Source: Halopseudomonas nanhaiensis (GTDB lineage: Bacteria; Pseudomonadota; Gammaproteobacteria; Pseudomonadales; Pseudomonadaceae). Taken from it: 64,000 bases of DNA. The stretch lies in the NCBI RefSeq assembly GCF_020025155.1, contig NZ_CP073751.1, forward strand, positions 2,607,167-2,671,166. Direction: 5' to 3'. The notes under the pieces were generated by a model. It had not been told where the DNA came from. It saw nothing but the letters and a program-made list of their open reading frames with translations, and made no database searches. Below are positions 17,674 to 26,780 of the stretch, one piece after another. Made by a program: the position numbers and the translations under genes. The number at the start of each line of letters is the position of its first letter. Position 1 is the first letter of the stretch.

Positions 17674-19185
17674 TCAGTCCTCCCGGGTAACGCGGAGGAC
17701 TTCTTCAAGGGTCGTGTCGCCGTTGAGCACACGGCGCAGTCCATCCTGCCTGATGCCCAGCTGAGCCAGCCGGGCATGACGCACCATCGCCTGCTCACTG
17801 GCACCGTCATGAATCAGCCCGCGCAGCGTTTCATCAATCTCGATCAGCTCGTAGATGCCGGTACGGCCGCGATAGCCTGTGCCGTTGCACTGCTCACAGG
17901 TTCCGGCGCTATAAAGAGTCGGCGCCTGTTGCGGGTCGATCCCCATGAGCCGGCATTCGCTGGCTGTTGCGGTATGCGGCTGGCGGCAGTATGAACACAG
18001 CGTACGCACCAGCCGCTGCGCGAGCACACCATTGAGCGTGGACGACAACAGGAAAGGCTCGATGCCCATATCCCGTAGACGGGTGATCGCTCCAACGGCC
18101 GTATTGGTGTGCAATGTGGAAAACACCAGGTGGCCGGTGAGACTCGCCTGGATGGCAATCTGAACGGTTTCCACATCCCGGATCTCACCGACCATGACGA
18201 CGTCCGGGTCCTGACGCAGGATCGCTCTCAGCCCTCTGGCGAACGTCATGTCGACACGCGAGTTGATCTGCGTCTGGCCGATGCCGTCGAGGTAGTACTC
18301 GATCGGATCCTCGACGGTGAGAATGTTTCGGCTACGGTCGTTCAGCCGCATCAGGGCTGAATACAGCGTGGTGGTCTTGCCGGAGCCTGTCGGCCCGGTC
18401 ACCAGCACGATCCCGTGCGGCCGGCTGATCACCCTTTCCATCGCGTCGTAATGTTCCTGACACATGCCGAGCTGACGCAACTCGAGACGGCCGGCCTGCT
18501 TGTCCAACAGACGCAGCACAACCCGCTCGCCGTGACCGGACGGCAGGGTCGAGACGCGCACGTCCACTGCACGACCAACCAGTCGCAGGCCGATACGCCC
18601 GTCCTGGGGCAGCCGCTTTTCGGCGATATCCAGCTTGGCCATGACCTTGATTCGCGAGACGATGACTGGCGCCAGAGCCCGCGGCGGCTCGAGGATTTCC
18701 CGCAGCACGCCATCGACGCGCAGGCGGATCGACAGGCGATTCTCGAACGGCTCGATGTGAATATCAGAGGCGTTTTCCTTGACCGCCTCGGACAGCAGAG
18801 CGTTGATCAGACGAATGATCGGCGCTTCGTCCTGCGATTCGAGCAGGTCCTCGGGCTCTGCCAGCGACTGGGCCACCGACATGAGATCCGCATCGTCACC
18901 CAGCCCTTCGACGAACTGCATCGCATCGTTGGCCGAGCGTTCGTAGCGGTCGCGGAGCCGGGCAGCGAAAGCGTCATCGTCGAGCACCAGCGGACGCAGA
19001 GGGTGACCCGCCAACCGACGCAGCTCGAGGAGCGCCTGCGGATCGCAGTCGGCGCGTACATACACGTCGAGCTCGTCCCCATGCAGGTTGCCCGGCAACA
19101 GTCCGAAGCGACGGGCAAAACGATACCCCGTATCCGCCTGCGGACCGGCCTCGGGAATGATGGCGCTGATATCGCTGTCGCTCAT
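17674..19185 (-). CDS. gspE: Type II secretion ATPase E
   Basis: A 503-residue cytoplasmic AAA-type secretion ATPase. The N-terminal GspL-binding domain is followed by a RecA-like core with Walker [16 protein letters not shown] (residues about 260-275), the Asp box [14 protein letters not shown] and Walker [14 protein letters not shown] four-Cys zinc motif, CSYC then CEQC, sits near residues 395-430. It powers pseudopilus assembly. Confidence 0.97.
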   Translation of the reverse strand: MSDSDISAIIPEAGPQADTGYRFARRFGLLPGNLHGDELDVYVRADCDPQALLELRRLAGHPLRPLVLDDDAFAARLRDRYERSANDAMQFVEGLGDDADLMSVAQSLAEPEDLLESQDEAPIIRLINALLSEAVKENASDIHIEPFENRLSIRLRVDGVLREILEPPRALAPVIVSRIKVMAKLDIAEKRLPQDGRIGLRLVGRAVDVRVSTLPSGHGERVVLRLLDKQAGRLELRQLGMCQEHYDAMERVISRPHGIVLVTGPTGSGKTTTLYSALMRLNDRSRNILTVEDPIEYYLDGIGQTQINSRVDMTFARGLRAILRQDPDVVMVGEIRDVETVQIAIQASLTGHLVFSTLHTNTAVGAITRLRDMGIEPFLLSSTLNGVLAQRLVRTLCSYCRQPHTATASECRLMGIDPQQAPTLYSAGTCEQCNGTGYRGRTGIYELIEIDETLRGLIHDGASEQAMVRHARLAQLGIRQDGLRRVLNGDTTLEEVLRVTRED

Positions 19186-19194
19186 CCGTTAACC

Positions 19195-21276
19195 TCAGTT
19201 GACTGTCGGCGGCGTGGGAATCGTGGTTTCTGCCGGGGCCATGCCCTGGATGGCGTTTTCAAACGGTGCCGGCAGTGACAGCAGATAATTCCAGTCAGGC
19301 AGGACCGGCATGGTATTGCTCGGCAGCAGGCGACCGTCGCGCTGCTGCTCGCGGACCTGCTGATCGCGAATGTAAGAGTATTTGGAATGCGTAAGGCTCT
19401 CCGACACCGCGGTATCGCGCACGATCACCGGGCGCAGGAATACCATAAGGTTGCGCTTTTGCAGATCTGCAGTGTCGTAGCGGAACAGGCGGCCGAGAAA
19501 CGGCACATCGCCGAGCCCCGGAACCTTGTCACGCGTCTCGACCATCTGATCATCGATCAGACCGCCCAGCACGATGAGCTCATTGTCATCTACCATGACA
19601 TGCGTATTCAGGCTGCGCTTGTTGGTAATGATGTCTGCTGCGCCGCTGGCACCCGGTGCGATCTGTGAAACCTCCTGTGAGATTTCCAGACGCACTGCGT
19701 TGCCTTCGTTGATCTGCGGGCGGATGCGCAGCTTGATACCCACGTCTTCCCGCTGGATGGTGTCGAAGGCCTGACCGGAATTCTCCACCGAGCGACCGAC
19801 AATGAAAGGTACGTTCTGACCGACGACGATCTCGGCTTCTTCATTATCGAGTGTCAGCAGGCTTGGTGTGGAGAGAATGTTGCTTGAGCTGTCACCCTGC
19901 AGCGCATTGACCAGCAACGCTATCTGCGTGCTGCCGATACTGCCGATACCACCGAAGCTGCCACCATCGGGAAATGACGGCGGGGTAGTGATGTCGCCAT
20001 CGAGATAGCCGCGTACGGCCCCGGCCAGGCCCACCAGGCCGCGACCGTTGCGATTGAAGTTGATGATGCCGACGCCACCGTTCTCGTTGCCGACACCCCA
20101 CTGAACACCGAGCTCCTTGGCCCGATCGTACGAGACTTCGGCGATCACCGCTTCGACCAGGACCTGGGCGCGGCGGATGTCGAGCTGGCGGATGATCGAC
20201 GCCATCTCCCTCGAGAGCTCTGCTGGTCCGTGAACCACTACCGAGTTGGTGCTCTCATGATGCTGGATGCGAACCTGCGACTGGGATACACCGGTACCGG
20301 TGCTCGACATACCCGAGTTCGGGTCACTGGTGGAGGCCGTCTCACCCTGCCGGTTTCTTCCTTCGGAGATACCGCGCAGCACCTCGGCCACTTGCTCGGC
20401 CTTGGCGTAGCGCAGGTAATGAACCTGGGTGTCACCCCCCTGACCCGGGACATCCATGCGCTGGATCATGTTGCGCAGCGTGGAGCGGCTTTCAGGATCG
20501 CCTCGCAGGATCACGCTGTTGGTCCGCTCGTCGGCGAATATCCGTGCACGCTTGGTGAAGTCTTCCGTTTCCGAGCCGCTTTCGAGCCCCTGGGCGATGC
20601 GCACGACTTCCAGCGCCGAGGCATGCTCAAGGGGCACGATTTCAACACCATCCATCGACTCCTGATCGATACGTTCGATCAGACCTTGAATACGCCGCAC
20701 ATTCGACGCGGTATCGGCGATGACCAGAGAGTTGGATTCGGCAGCCGCAGCCAGATGGCCGCCCTTAGGCACGAGCGGACGCAGGATACGCACCAGCTGA
20801 CCGGCACTGATATGCCGCACCGGAATCACATGCGTGATCATCTCGTCACCGCGGCTCTCGGAGCTCAGGGTGGGCACCTCGTTCTCCTTGGCCTGGACCT
20901 CCGGGACGATGCGCACCACTCCACCGCTGCCGGTCACCGCGGCAAAGCCGTAGGATTTCAGAACCGCCAGAAACAGGTCATACAATTCGCCCCGCCGGAT
21001 CGGCTGCCCGGACACGACATTCACCTCGCCCCTGACCCGCGGGTCGACGATGAAGTTGACGCCGGTCTCTTCACTGACGATTTCGATCAGCCCGTTGATA
21101 TCTGCCTGACGCAGATTGAGCACCAGTTCTTCGTTGGGGTCTCCGGCCGGAACGACAAGCGGCTGGGTTCCGCTACCCTGCCCACTGCTCGACTGAGCCA
21201 TGACCGAACCGCTCAGCAGGCTCAGACTCAATGCCACAGACAAGGTGAGGCGGCTTTTAGCAAACAAGATCGGCAT
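19195..21276 (-). CDS. gspD: Type II secretion secretin D
   Basis: A 693-residue outer-membrane secretin. The signal peptide ends VMAQ, and an N0 domain (LNLRQADINGLIEIVSEETGVNFIVDPRVRGEVNV, split here by function) and N1-N3 repeats follow. The C-terminal secretin domain has LLVNALQ, the VGQNVPFIVG block and VPGLGDVPFLGRLFR. The Ser/Gly-rich linker between N3 and the barrel is present. It forms the outer-membrane gate of the T2SS. Nine bases separate it from gspE. Confidence 0.97.
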   Translation of the reverse strand: MPILFAKSRLTLSVALSLSLLSGSVMAQSSSGQGSGTQPLVVPAGDPNEELVLNLRQADINGLIEIVSEETGVNFIVDPRVRGEVNVVSGQPIRRGELYDLFLAVLKSYGFAAVTGSGGVVRIVPEVQAKENEVPTLSSESRGDEMITHVIPVRHISAGQLVRILRPLVPKGGHLAAAAESNSLVIADTASNVRRIQGLIERIDQESMDGVEIVPLEHASALEVVRIAQGLESGSETEDFTKRARIFADERTNSVILRGDPESRSTLRNMIQRMDVPGQGGDTQVHYLRYAKAEQVAEVLRGISEGRNRQGETASTSDPNSGMSSTGTGVSQSQVRIQHHESTNSVVVHGPAELSREMASIIRQLDIRRAQVLVEAVIAEVSYDRAKELGVQWGVGNENGGVGIINFNRNGRGLVGLAGAVRGYLDGDITTPPSFPDGGSFGGIGSIGSTQIALLVNALQGDSSSNILSTPSLLTLDNEEAEIVVGQNVPFIVGRSVENSGQAFDTIQREDVGIKLRIRPQINEGNAVRLEISQEVSQIAPGASGAADIITNKRSLNTHVMVDDNELIVLGGLIDDQMVETRDKVPGLGDVPFLGRLFRYDTADLQKRNLMVFLRPVIVRDTAVSESLTHSKYSYIRDQQVREQQRDGRLLPSNTMPVLPDWNYLLSLPAPFENAIQGMAPAETTIPTPPTVN

Positions 21277-21282
21277 CGTGTC

Positions 21283-22146
21283 CTAGTCCATCGTTATAGT
21301 TATGTTCATCGGTTCGCCGTTTCGCTCGAGCGAAACGGCCACGGAACTGGCGTCGCCCAGTTCCTGCAGAATATCGCGGTAATCATTGATCTCGGAGACC
21401 GGGGTGCCTTCGACGGCGATGATCACGTCACCGGGTTGCAGACCGGCGGCCTCGAACTCACGGGCATTGCGTGACGGGTTCACTTCCAGCCCGTACATCT
21501 GCCCATCCTGCAAAACAGGGCTGGCGGTGATGACCTCCATGAAACGGGATGGATCCTCGAGCCAGGCATCCCGGTCGATACGTGCCACACCGCCGTCCGC
21601 GGCAAGACTGGCGCTCGGGTCGGCCTGCGGCAGACTCGCTGTGGGGCGCTGACGGCCGCCGCCGCCCTCGGCCTGAGCCCGCTTGAGACGCAGCGTTTCG
21701 AGCTTGCCGTCGCGCGCCAGGATGACCCTGTCCTGCATGACCCGCTCAAGTCGAACATTTCCCGGAAGCGAAGCGCCAACACGGTATAGTTTCTCGGTTT
21801 GGCCCTGGGGCGCCAGGATCGCGCCACTGCGCGAAGGATCAGGATTGGTGAAGACGCCCTTGAGTTCCCAGCGCAGATTGGTATCCGGGGCATCGACTAC
21901 AGCAGTGCCGGCGCTTTTCGCCTTGCCCAGCACGGACAGCGCTGACAGCTCCCGAAAGCCGCCTGTTTCGCCCGACACTGTCTCCTGCGGCGTGGAATAG
22001 GCCGTCATGTCGCTCGGTGGCAGGACGCTCGAAGGTTCAAGGACCGCCCAGACAAGGCGACCCAGCAGCACAGCAGCAATGCCGATGAGGATTAGCGTAA
22101 CGACGCGCAACATGGGATCAAGCGGTAAACGGGCAACCAAAGGCAT
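21283..22146 (-). CDS. gspC: Type II secretion protein C with PDZ domain
   Basis: A 287-residue inner-membrane linker protein, first gene of the operon. One membrane helix is near residues 12-32 (VVTLILIGIAAVLLGRLVWAVL). A homology-region domain (residues about 75-150) should contact the GspD N0 domain. A C-terminal PDZ domain has AAGLQPGDVIIAVEGTPVSE. The ATG at 22146 is preceded by GGAGAG; an upstream TTG frame has no ribosome-binding site. Confidence 0.93.
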   Translation of the reverse strand: MPLVARLPLDPMLRVVTLILIGIAAVLLGRLVWAVLEPSSVLPPSDMTAYSTPQETVSGETGGFRELSALSVLGKAKSAGTAVVDAPDTNLRWELKGVFTNPDPSRSGAILAPQGQTEKLYRVGASLPGNVRLERVMQDRVILARDGKLETLRLKRAQAEGGGGRQRPTASLPQADPSASLAADGGVARIDRDAWLEDPSRFMEVITASPVLQDGQMYGLEVNPSRNAREFEAAGLQPGDVIIAVEGTPVSEINDYRDILQELGDASSVAVSLERNGEPMNITITMD

Positions 22147-22553
22147 GCGCTCTCCAGGGCAATCCAGCCCGTACAAGCGAGGCCGGAGTCAGGCGACAAA
22201 GGCTACTGACCTTTCTTTGCAAAATTATTGTTATACGCCTGAAACAGGCCGCAACGGAACGTGATTGTCACGATTTTGCCATACCCCGACAACCCCCTGA
22301 ACGGGTTACACCTTTATCCAGACATGTCGATGGAGGCTACGGGCGCTGGCCATCGCTCGACATCACCCATATGGGCGAAGCGACCGTTACAGCAATCGAT
22401 GCGAACTATGCCCGTTCATTGACCGGAACGAAATACCAGCGAAAAGCCATACCATGTCTTGAAATGTCTCACCGTTGAGTCTTTACTCTAGCGCAGCGAA
22501 GCCTGCCCCGCGGGTATGCCAACAACAACAACGGTTTCGCACGGAGAACAACA
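22147..22553. other. Divergent intergenic region gspC / hydrolase
   Basis: This 407-bp gap holds the promoters of the gsp operon (leftward) and the hydrolase gene (rightward). On the leftward side a GTATAAC/CAATAAT stretch at about 22228-22240 could be a -10 region, with a small palindrome GCCTG-AAA-CAGGC just beside it. A weak Pho-box candidate lies at 22265-22282. No gene is seen. Confidence 0.5.
22265..22282 (+). promoter_or_regulatory. Weak Pho-box candidate
   Basis: TTGTCAC-GATT-TTGCCAT matches the direct-repeat PhoB consensus CTGTCAT-N4-CTGTCAT at 10 of 14 positions with exact spacing. It points toward the hydrolase gene but lies 272 bases from it, and no good -10 follows. It is recorded because the same cluster has a much better Pho box upstream of phoX. 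Confidence 0.2.
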
Positions 22554-24011
22554 ATGAATGCATTGAAGAAGAGCGCCCTGCTCGGTCTGACCATCAGCGC
22601 CGTGGCGCTGTCGGGCTGCCTGGGCGGTGACAGCAGCAACGACGTCGACACACGCACAGAGCAGCAGAAGCGCATCGATACTGGCTATTTCGTGGTAGAT
22701 GAAGAGCAGCTTGCGTTTACCGCACTGTCGGCCGACGTTCCCGCCTACGCCAATACCAGCCGCTGGACCGGCGTCCTGAATGGAGCCGGCTATCGCGTCG
22801 AGGTGCCGGAAAACTGGAACGGCCAACTCGTCATGTGGGCACACGGCTTCCGCGGCGAAGGCCCGGAGTTGACGGCTGACAGCCCGCCAATGCGGCAGTA
22901 CCTGCTGGACAATGGCTACGCCTGGGCGGCCTCGACCTACAGCACCAACTATTACGATGTGCGCGCCGGCGTCGAAGACACCAACGCCCTCGCTCTCGCA
23001 TTCAATGATATTGCCGCGCGCAACGGCCGTACGCTGGCTCAGCCGAGCAAGTACTACATCGCCGGCGCCTCGATGGGCGGGCACGTTGCCGGTGCAGCGA
23101 TCGAAGCCGAGACCGAGCAGACTGCCAACAACTTCGTGCCGTACGCCGGGGCCAACCCGATGTGTGGCGTGATGGGCGATACCGAGCTGTTCGATTACTT
23201 CACGGCATACAGTCTCTCGCTCTTCGAAGTAGCCGGAGTGGGCGCCGACTCTTTCCCTGTCCAGGACTCCGACGCCAAGCTGGCCGCAGCTCGGGAAGCG
23301 CTCTGGACCAACTATGCAGGCAACAAGAACGCAAATGGATTGACCAGTCCTCTGGGTTTCCAGTTTTTTGCCATTCTGCAGAATCTCAGCGGCGGTCCAC
23401 GTCCGATCTACCCATTGTCGTTCGGCAGCTTCCAGGATCTGTTGCAGGGCTTCGCTGGCTCTGATGGCACGATCACCGGAATTCTGAAGGACAGCGTCGT
23501 CGATACGACCAACATCACTTACCGATTCCAGACTGTCAGAGGTCAGCCTCTATCAGCTGCGGAACAAGCATTCAACGCGACGATTGTCCAGGCGCAGGCG
23601 GTTCCCGGCGCCAACGGTTTACGTGAAGATGGACTCCGGTGGATTCCCAAAGTCAACGGCGAGCTATATGCCGACATTCCCGTGGTAACCGCACACACCC
23701 TGGGCGACCTGTTCGTGCCAATCAGGATGCAGCAGATTTACCGTGAACGAATGGAAAGCAACGGCTTTGGCGACAACCTCGTTCAGCGTGCCGTACGTGC
23801 ACCCGGCCACTGCGATTTCTCGATCGCAGAGTGGACCAGCACGTTCGATGCCATGATCCAGTGGGAGCAGGACGGCGTGAAGCCGGACGGCGACGACCTG
23901 CTTGATCCGGTCGCCATGTCTGACGCTGACTTCGGCTGTGAATACACCCAGAATGGCTTCCCACAGACCACTGTACGGGCGCTCATGCCCGCCTGCAGCA
24001 CTCCGGAGTAA
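22554..24011 (+). CDS. Alpha/beta-hydrolase lipoprotein, probable esterase
   Basis: A 485-residue predicted lipoprotein: signal peptide ALLGLTISAVALSGC with lipobox LSGC at Cys22, then a Ser/Asp-rich linker. The hydrolase part shows an oxyanion HG motif (MWAHGFRGEG), nucleophile elbow GASMGG with Ser173, a candidate acid Asp385 in LGDLFVP and His419 in APGHCDF, so a complete Ser-Asp-His triad is likely. Several Cys are present late in the chain. The substrate is unknown; esterase, lipase or polyester oligomer hydrolase are all possible. Its place next to gsp and tat/phoX genes suggests surface display or secretion by this T2SS, which is inference. Confidence 0.82.
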   Translation: MNALKKSALLGLTISAVALSGCLGGDSSNDVDTRTEQQKRIDTGYFVVDEEQLAFTALSADVPAYANTSRWTGVLNGAGYRVEVPENWNGQLVMWAHGFRGEGPELTADSPPMRQYLLDNGYAWAASTYSTNYYDVRAGVEDTNALALAFNDIAARNGRTLAQPSKYYIAGASMGGHVAGAAIEAETEQTANNFVPYAGANPMCGVMGDTELFDYFTAYSLSLFEVAGVGADSFPVQDSDAKLAAAREALWTNYAGNKNANGLTSPLGFQFFAILQNLSGGPRPIYPLSFGSFQDLLQGFAGSDGTITGILKDSVVDTTNITYRFQTVRGQPLSAAEQAFNATIVQAQAVPGANGLREDGLRWIPKVNGELYADIPVVTAHTLGDLFVPIRMQQIYRERMESNGFGDNLVQRAVRAPGHCDFSIAEWTSTFDAMIQWEQDGVKPDGDDLLDPVAMSDADFGCEYTQNGFPQTTVRALMPACSTPE

Positions 24012-24020
24012 CCGAGACCG

Positions 24021-24049
24021 GAAGGAGACCCGATCAACCGGTCTCCTTC
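24021..24049. terminator. Shared terminator of hydrolase and tatB
   Basis: GAAGGAGACC and GGTCTCCTTC form a perfect 10-bp stem around a 9-base loop between the convergent hydrolase and tatB genes. The right arm overlaps the last codons of tatB. Weak T content follows on the plus side. Confidence 0.75.
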
Positions 24050-24306
24050 TGATTGCCTGAAACGGCGTCGGCAAGACGCCGTTTCACATTGCTCGGCCGT
24101 AGCTGCACGATCTTTTCACTCAATTCACGCACTTCTTCGATCGGCAGATCCTTCTCGACCTCGGCCCTGACGCTGGCAAACATATTGCGAGCGCGCCCGA
24201 CCAAAGCGCCGATGAAGCTCATCGCGACAAGCACCTTCTGTGGCCCCAGCACGAACAGCATGACCAGGACTACCAGTACCCATTCGCCCAACCCGTTATC
24301 GAACAT
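24034..24306 (-). CDS. tatB: Twin-arginine translocase subunit TatB
   Basis: A 90-residue protein beginning MFDNGLGEWVLVVLVMLFVLGPQKV, the TatB-type N-terminus with one membrane helix followed by GPQK, then an amphipathic helix and a charged tail. TatB binds substrate with TatC. Here TatB is divergent from typical MFDIGF/GPE motifs. It lies 13 bases after tatA. No tatC is present in the window, so the pair would have to work with a TatC encoded elsewhere. An in-frame GTG at 24345 would overlap tatA. Confidence 0.82.
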   Translation of the reverse strand: MFDNGLGEWVLVVLVMLFVLGPQKVLVAMSFIGALVGRARNMFASVRAEVEKDLPIEEVRELSEKIVQLRPSNVKRRLADAVSGNQKETG

Positions 24307-24319
24307 CGTCGACGCCTGC

Positions 24320-24544
24320 TCAGGAGTGAGTGTGCTCGTTCGCACGGCGACCCGCTTCTGTAGCAGTCACGTCCAGCGTCAGTTCGTGGCGCGCCTCTTC
24401 GCTATCCTTGACCGCCTTGCGAAAGCCACTAAGCGCTCCGCCAAGATCGCTGCCCACGGTGCGCAGACGCTTGGTGCCAAACAGCAGCATCACGATGACC
24501 AGAACGATCAACAGCGAGCCTATGCTTACTCCGCCAATACCCAT
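24320..24544 (-). CDS. tatA: Twin-arginine translocase subunit TatA
   Basis: A 74-residue protein beginning MGIGGVSIGSLLIVLVIVMLLFGTKRL, then GSDLGGALSGFRKAVKD, the TatA membrane helix, FGTKKL hinge and amphipathic helix. TatA oligomers form the conduit for folded proteins. It lies downstream of phoX, whose product has a Tat signal, after a strong terminator. Being beside phoX suggests a dedicated accessory Tat pair. Confidence 0.87.
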   Translation of the reverse strand: MGIGGVSIGSLLIVLVIVMLLFGTKRLRTVGSDLGGALSGFRKAVKDSEEARHELTLDVTATEAGRRANEHTHS

Positions 24545-24564
24545 AATCAAACCCTCGCGAAAAA

Positions 24565-24592
24565 GCCGCCACGTTCTCTTGAGCGTGGCGGC
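24565..24592 (-). terminator. Intrinsic terminator of phoX
   Basis: GCCGCCACG and CGTGGCGGC form a 9-bp stem; on the minus strand TTTTT follows directly. It lies between phoX and tatA, so tatAB expression depends on read-through or its own promoter. Confidence 0.85.
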
Positions 24593-24628
24593 ATTGGAAA
24601 TGGCCTCCCCGGGGAGAGGCCTGTCGGT

Positions 24629-26710
24629 TCAGCTACCTACTACGCCACCATCATTTTTCCAGATGACCACCGTCGCCGAGCGCGGCGGCAGAGTGGCGTC
24701 CTGGTCCGGCCAGCGACTGGCGTAGTCGCCCGCGGCAAACTCGCTGCCCGACGTACCTGAGCCAGGGTGCTGGACGTTGATGAACAGCGTGCGCTGGTCA
24801 GGCGTCATGGTGATACCCGTAATTTCGTTGGAAACCGGCCCGGTCAGGAAGCGCTTGACCGTTCCGGTATTCGGGTCCGCCACGAGCATGGCGCAGTGGC
24901 CAAAGGGGTCGGTAGCACCACTGTCCATCTGAATCCATACGCGGCTGTCCGGGTCGATCCAAAGGCCGTCCGGGGAGCTCAGCACGTTGTCGGCGGTCAG
25001 GCGGTTGCCGTTCGGGTCGAAGCCGATGTTGTTTTCCACACCGCTCTCGCCGCTGTCGCCGCCTTTGAGGAAGATGTCCCACTCGAAGGACATCGCCGCA
25101 TGGTTACCGCCTTCTTCGGCCCAGCGAATGATGTGACCATGGCTGTTCGCCGAGCGCGGATTGGCTGCGTTGACCTGCTCTTCGGTACGGCGCGAGTTGT
25201 TGGTTAGGGTGAAATACACATCACCATTGGCCGGATCGACCGCGCCCCACTCAGGACGGTCCATGGGAGTGGCCCCGAGGAAATCTGCGGCCAGACGCGT
25301 GTTGACCAGAACGTCTGCCTGACTGGTGAAACCGTTCTCTTCATGCAGACCGTTTTCGCCATACACCAGAGGCAGCCAGCTGCCGGTACCGTCTTCGTTG
25401 AACTTGGCGACGTAGAGGGTTCCTTCATCCAGAAGCGAACCGTCCGCCGTGGCAGCGTTGTAATTGGCAGCGGTGACGAACTTGTAGATGTACTCGAAGC
25501 GCGAATCGTCGCCCGAGTAGCAGACTACCGGCTGGCCTTCGACGGCCGGAGCGAACACCACACCTTCGTGACCGAAACGGCCCAGGGCAGTACGCTTCTT
25601 CGGCGTGCTCTGCGGATCGAACGGGTCGATTTCGACCATCCATCCGAAGCAGTTGGGCTCGTTGCGGTAATCATCCAGCGCTGTCTCGCCCTTCTCACTG
25701 GCATCAAAGCGAACGAAACGATCTTCGCCACCTTCGGCCAGCTCCCAACCGTAGCGACCGTTCGCGCTGGGTACGCCGTATCGGGCATGCTCACGCGGGG
25801 CCGGGTTCTCGGCGGTAGCGCCATTGCGGAAGTAGCCTGCCCAGTTCTCTTCGGCAGCCATGTAGGTGCCCCACGGAGTCGGGCCACTGCCACAGTTGTT
25901 CAGCGTGCCGCGCGTGGCATTGCCAGCAGGGCTGTAAAGGGTGCGGACGAATTCGCTGCCGCGCACCGGGCCAGTCAGCTCCATGCGAGTCAGTCCGGTG
26001 ATACGACGGTTGAAGTCGCTCTGCACGACCTCCCAGGTGTTGTCCTGCGCCTTGGCAATACGCACCACCGTCACACCGTGGGCATTGATTTCCTTGAGCA
26101 CTTCATCGACCGGGCGTCCAATCAGGGGATCGAACGCCGGAACACCACCGCTTCCGAGCGACTGACCAGCAGCCGACAGATGCATGAAGCGCGGTTCGAT
26201 GTACTCGTGGTTGAGCACCAGCAGACCATCGGTGGAGCTGCCGTCGATCGGGTAGAACCACATGCCATCGTGGTGATTACCTACCTGATCGGCCTGATCG
26301 TCTCCTGTGCTCGCCAGGCTGAACGCCGGCATGCTGCCAGAGATGGGAGTGCCCCAGGGAATGATCACCTGATGGCTGTAGCCTTCGGGAACAACGATCT
26401 CGTCGGCGAAGCTGACCGCTACGGCGCTGAAGCCCAGCAGCTCAGCCGGAGGTTGCTCAGTGCCTGGCTGTTCGCTGCCCGGCTGCTCGGCGACCGGATC
26501 GTCATTGTCCGAGTCGCTGTTGCAACCAGCCAGGCCTACGCCCAGAAAACCGAGCATGGCAGCGCCCATGCTGCCCTTCAAAACTTGGCGGCGAGCCAGG
26601 CGAGCTTCGAGCACGCTGGCAAAAATCGGGTTCAGCGCGCGCTGGGTCAACGGCTCATCGCCTTCCCCATTGTCGATCATCATCAGGTCTTTGCTGTTAT
26701 CAACGGACAT
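24629..26710 (-). CDS. phoX: PhoX-family alkaline phosphatase, Tat-targeted lipoprotein
   Basis: A 693-residue DUF839/PhoX-family phosphatase. A long leader (about 40 residues) precedes ARRQVLKGSMGAAMLGFLGVGLAGC: a twin-arginine signal (RRQVLK) plus a lipobox LAGC. An EQPG-rich linker follows. Family blocks include GLLVLNHEY, NNCGSGPTPWGTYMAAEENW with the conserved Cys, and the late LWIDPDSRVWIQMD. PhoX enzymes bind calcium and iron and release phosphate from esters outside the cytoplasm. ATG 26710 has AGAGGAAA upstream. A near-consensus Pho box lies 53 bases upstream. Confidence 0.93.
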   Translation of the reverse strand: MSVDNSKDLMMIDNGEGDEPLTQRALNPIFASVLEARLARRQVLKGSMGAAMLGFLGVGLAGCNSDSDNDDPVAEQPGSEQPGTEQPPAELLGFSAVAVSFADEIVVPEGYSHQVIIPWGTPISGSMPAFSLASTGDDQADQVGNHHDGMWFYPIDGSSTDGLLVLNHEYIEPRFMHLSAAGQSLGSGGVPAFDPLIGRPVDEVLKEINAHGVTVVRIAKAQDNTWEVVQSDFNRRITGLTRMELTGPVRGSEFVRTLYSPAGNATRGTLNNCGSGPTPWGTYMAAEENWAGYFRNGATAENPAPREHARYGVPSANGRYGWELAEGGEDRFVRFDASEKGETALDDYRNEPNCFGWMVEIDPFDPQSTPKKRTALGRFGHEGVVFAPAVEGQPVVCYSGDDSRFEYIYKFVTAANYNAATADGSLLDEGTLYVAKFNEDGTGSWLPLVYGENGLHEENGFTSQADVLVNTRLAADFLGATPMDRPEWGAVDPANGDVYFTLTNNSRRTEEQVNAANPRSANSHGHIIRWAEEGGNHAAMSFEWDIFLKGGDSGESGVENNIGFDPNGNRLTADNVLSSPDGLWIDPDSRVWIQMDSGATDPFGHCAMLVADPNTGTVKRFLTGPVSNEITGITMTPDQRTLFINVQHPGSGTSGSEFAAGDYASRWPDQDATLPPRSATVVIWKNDGGVVGS

Positions 26711-26762
26711 CCGGACTTTCCTCTGGTGTTTTTTAAGGACCAGCACATCTTGGGAACCGTCG

Positions 26763-26780
26763 ATGACAGAAAGAAAACAG
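26763..26780 (-). promoter_or_regulatory. Pho box upstream of phoX
   Basis: On the minus strand CTGTTTT-CTTT-CTGTCAT matches the PhoB-binding direct repeat CTGTCAT-N4-CTGTCAT at 12 of 14 positions with the correct 4-base spacing and orientation toward phoX, 53 bases before its ATG. It supports phosphate-starvation induction of phoX. Confidence 0.7.

Noticed and set aside
20230-21474. Long open frame antisense to gspD (414 codons)
   Set aside because: gspD on the other strand has full secretin motifs; the antisense frame shows no family features and is a by-product of GC-rich codon use.
22147-22264. Pho box in the gspC direction
   Set aside because: On the minus strand I found no CTGTCAT-type repeat with 4-base spacing upstream of gspC; only the plus-orientation candidate was kept, at low confidence.
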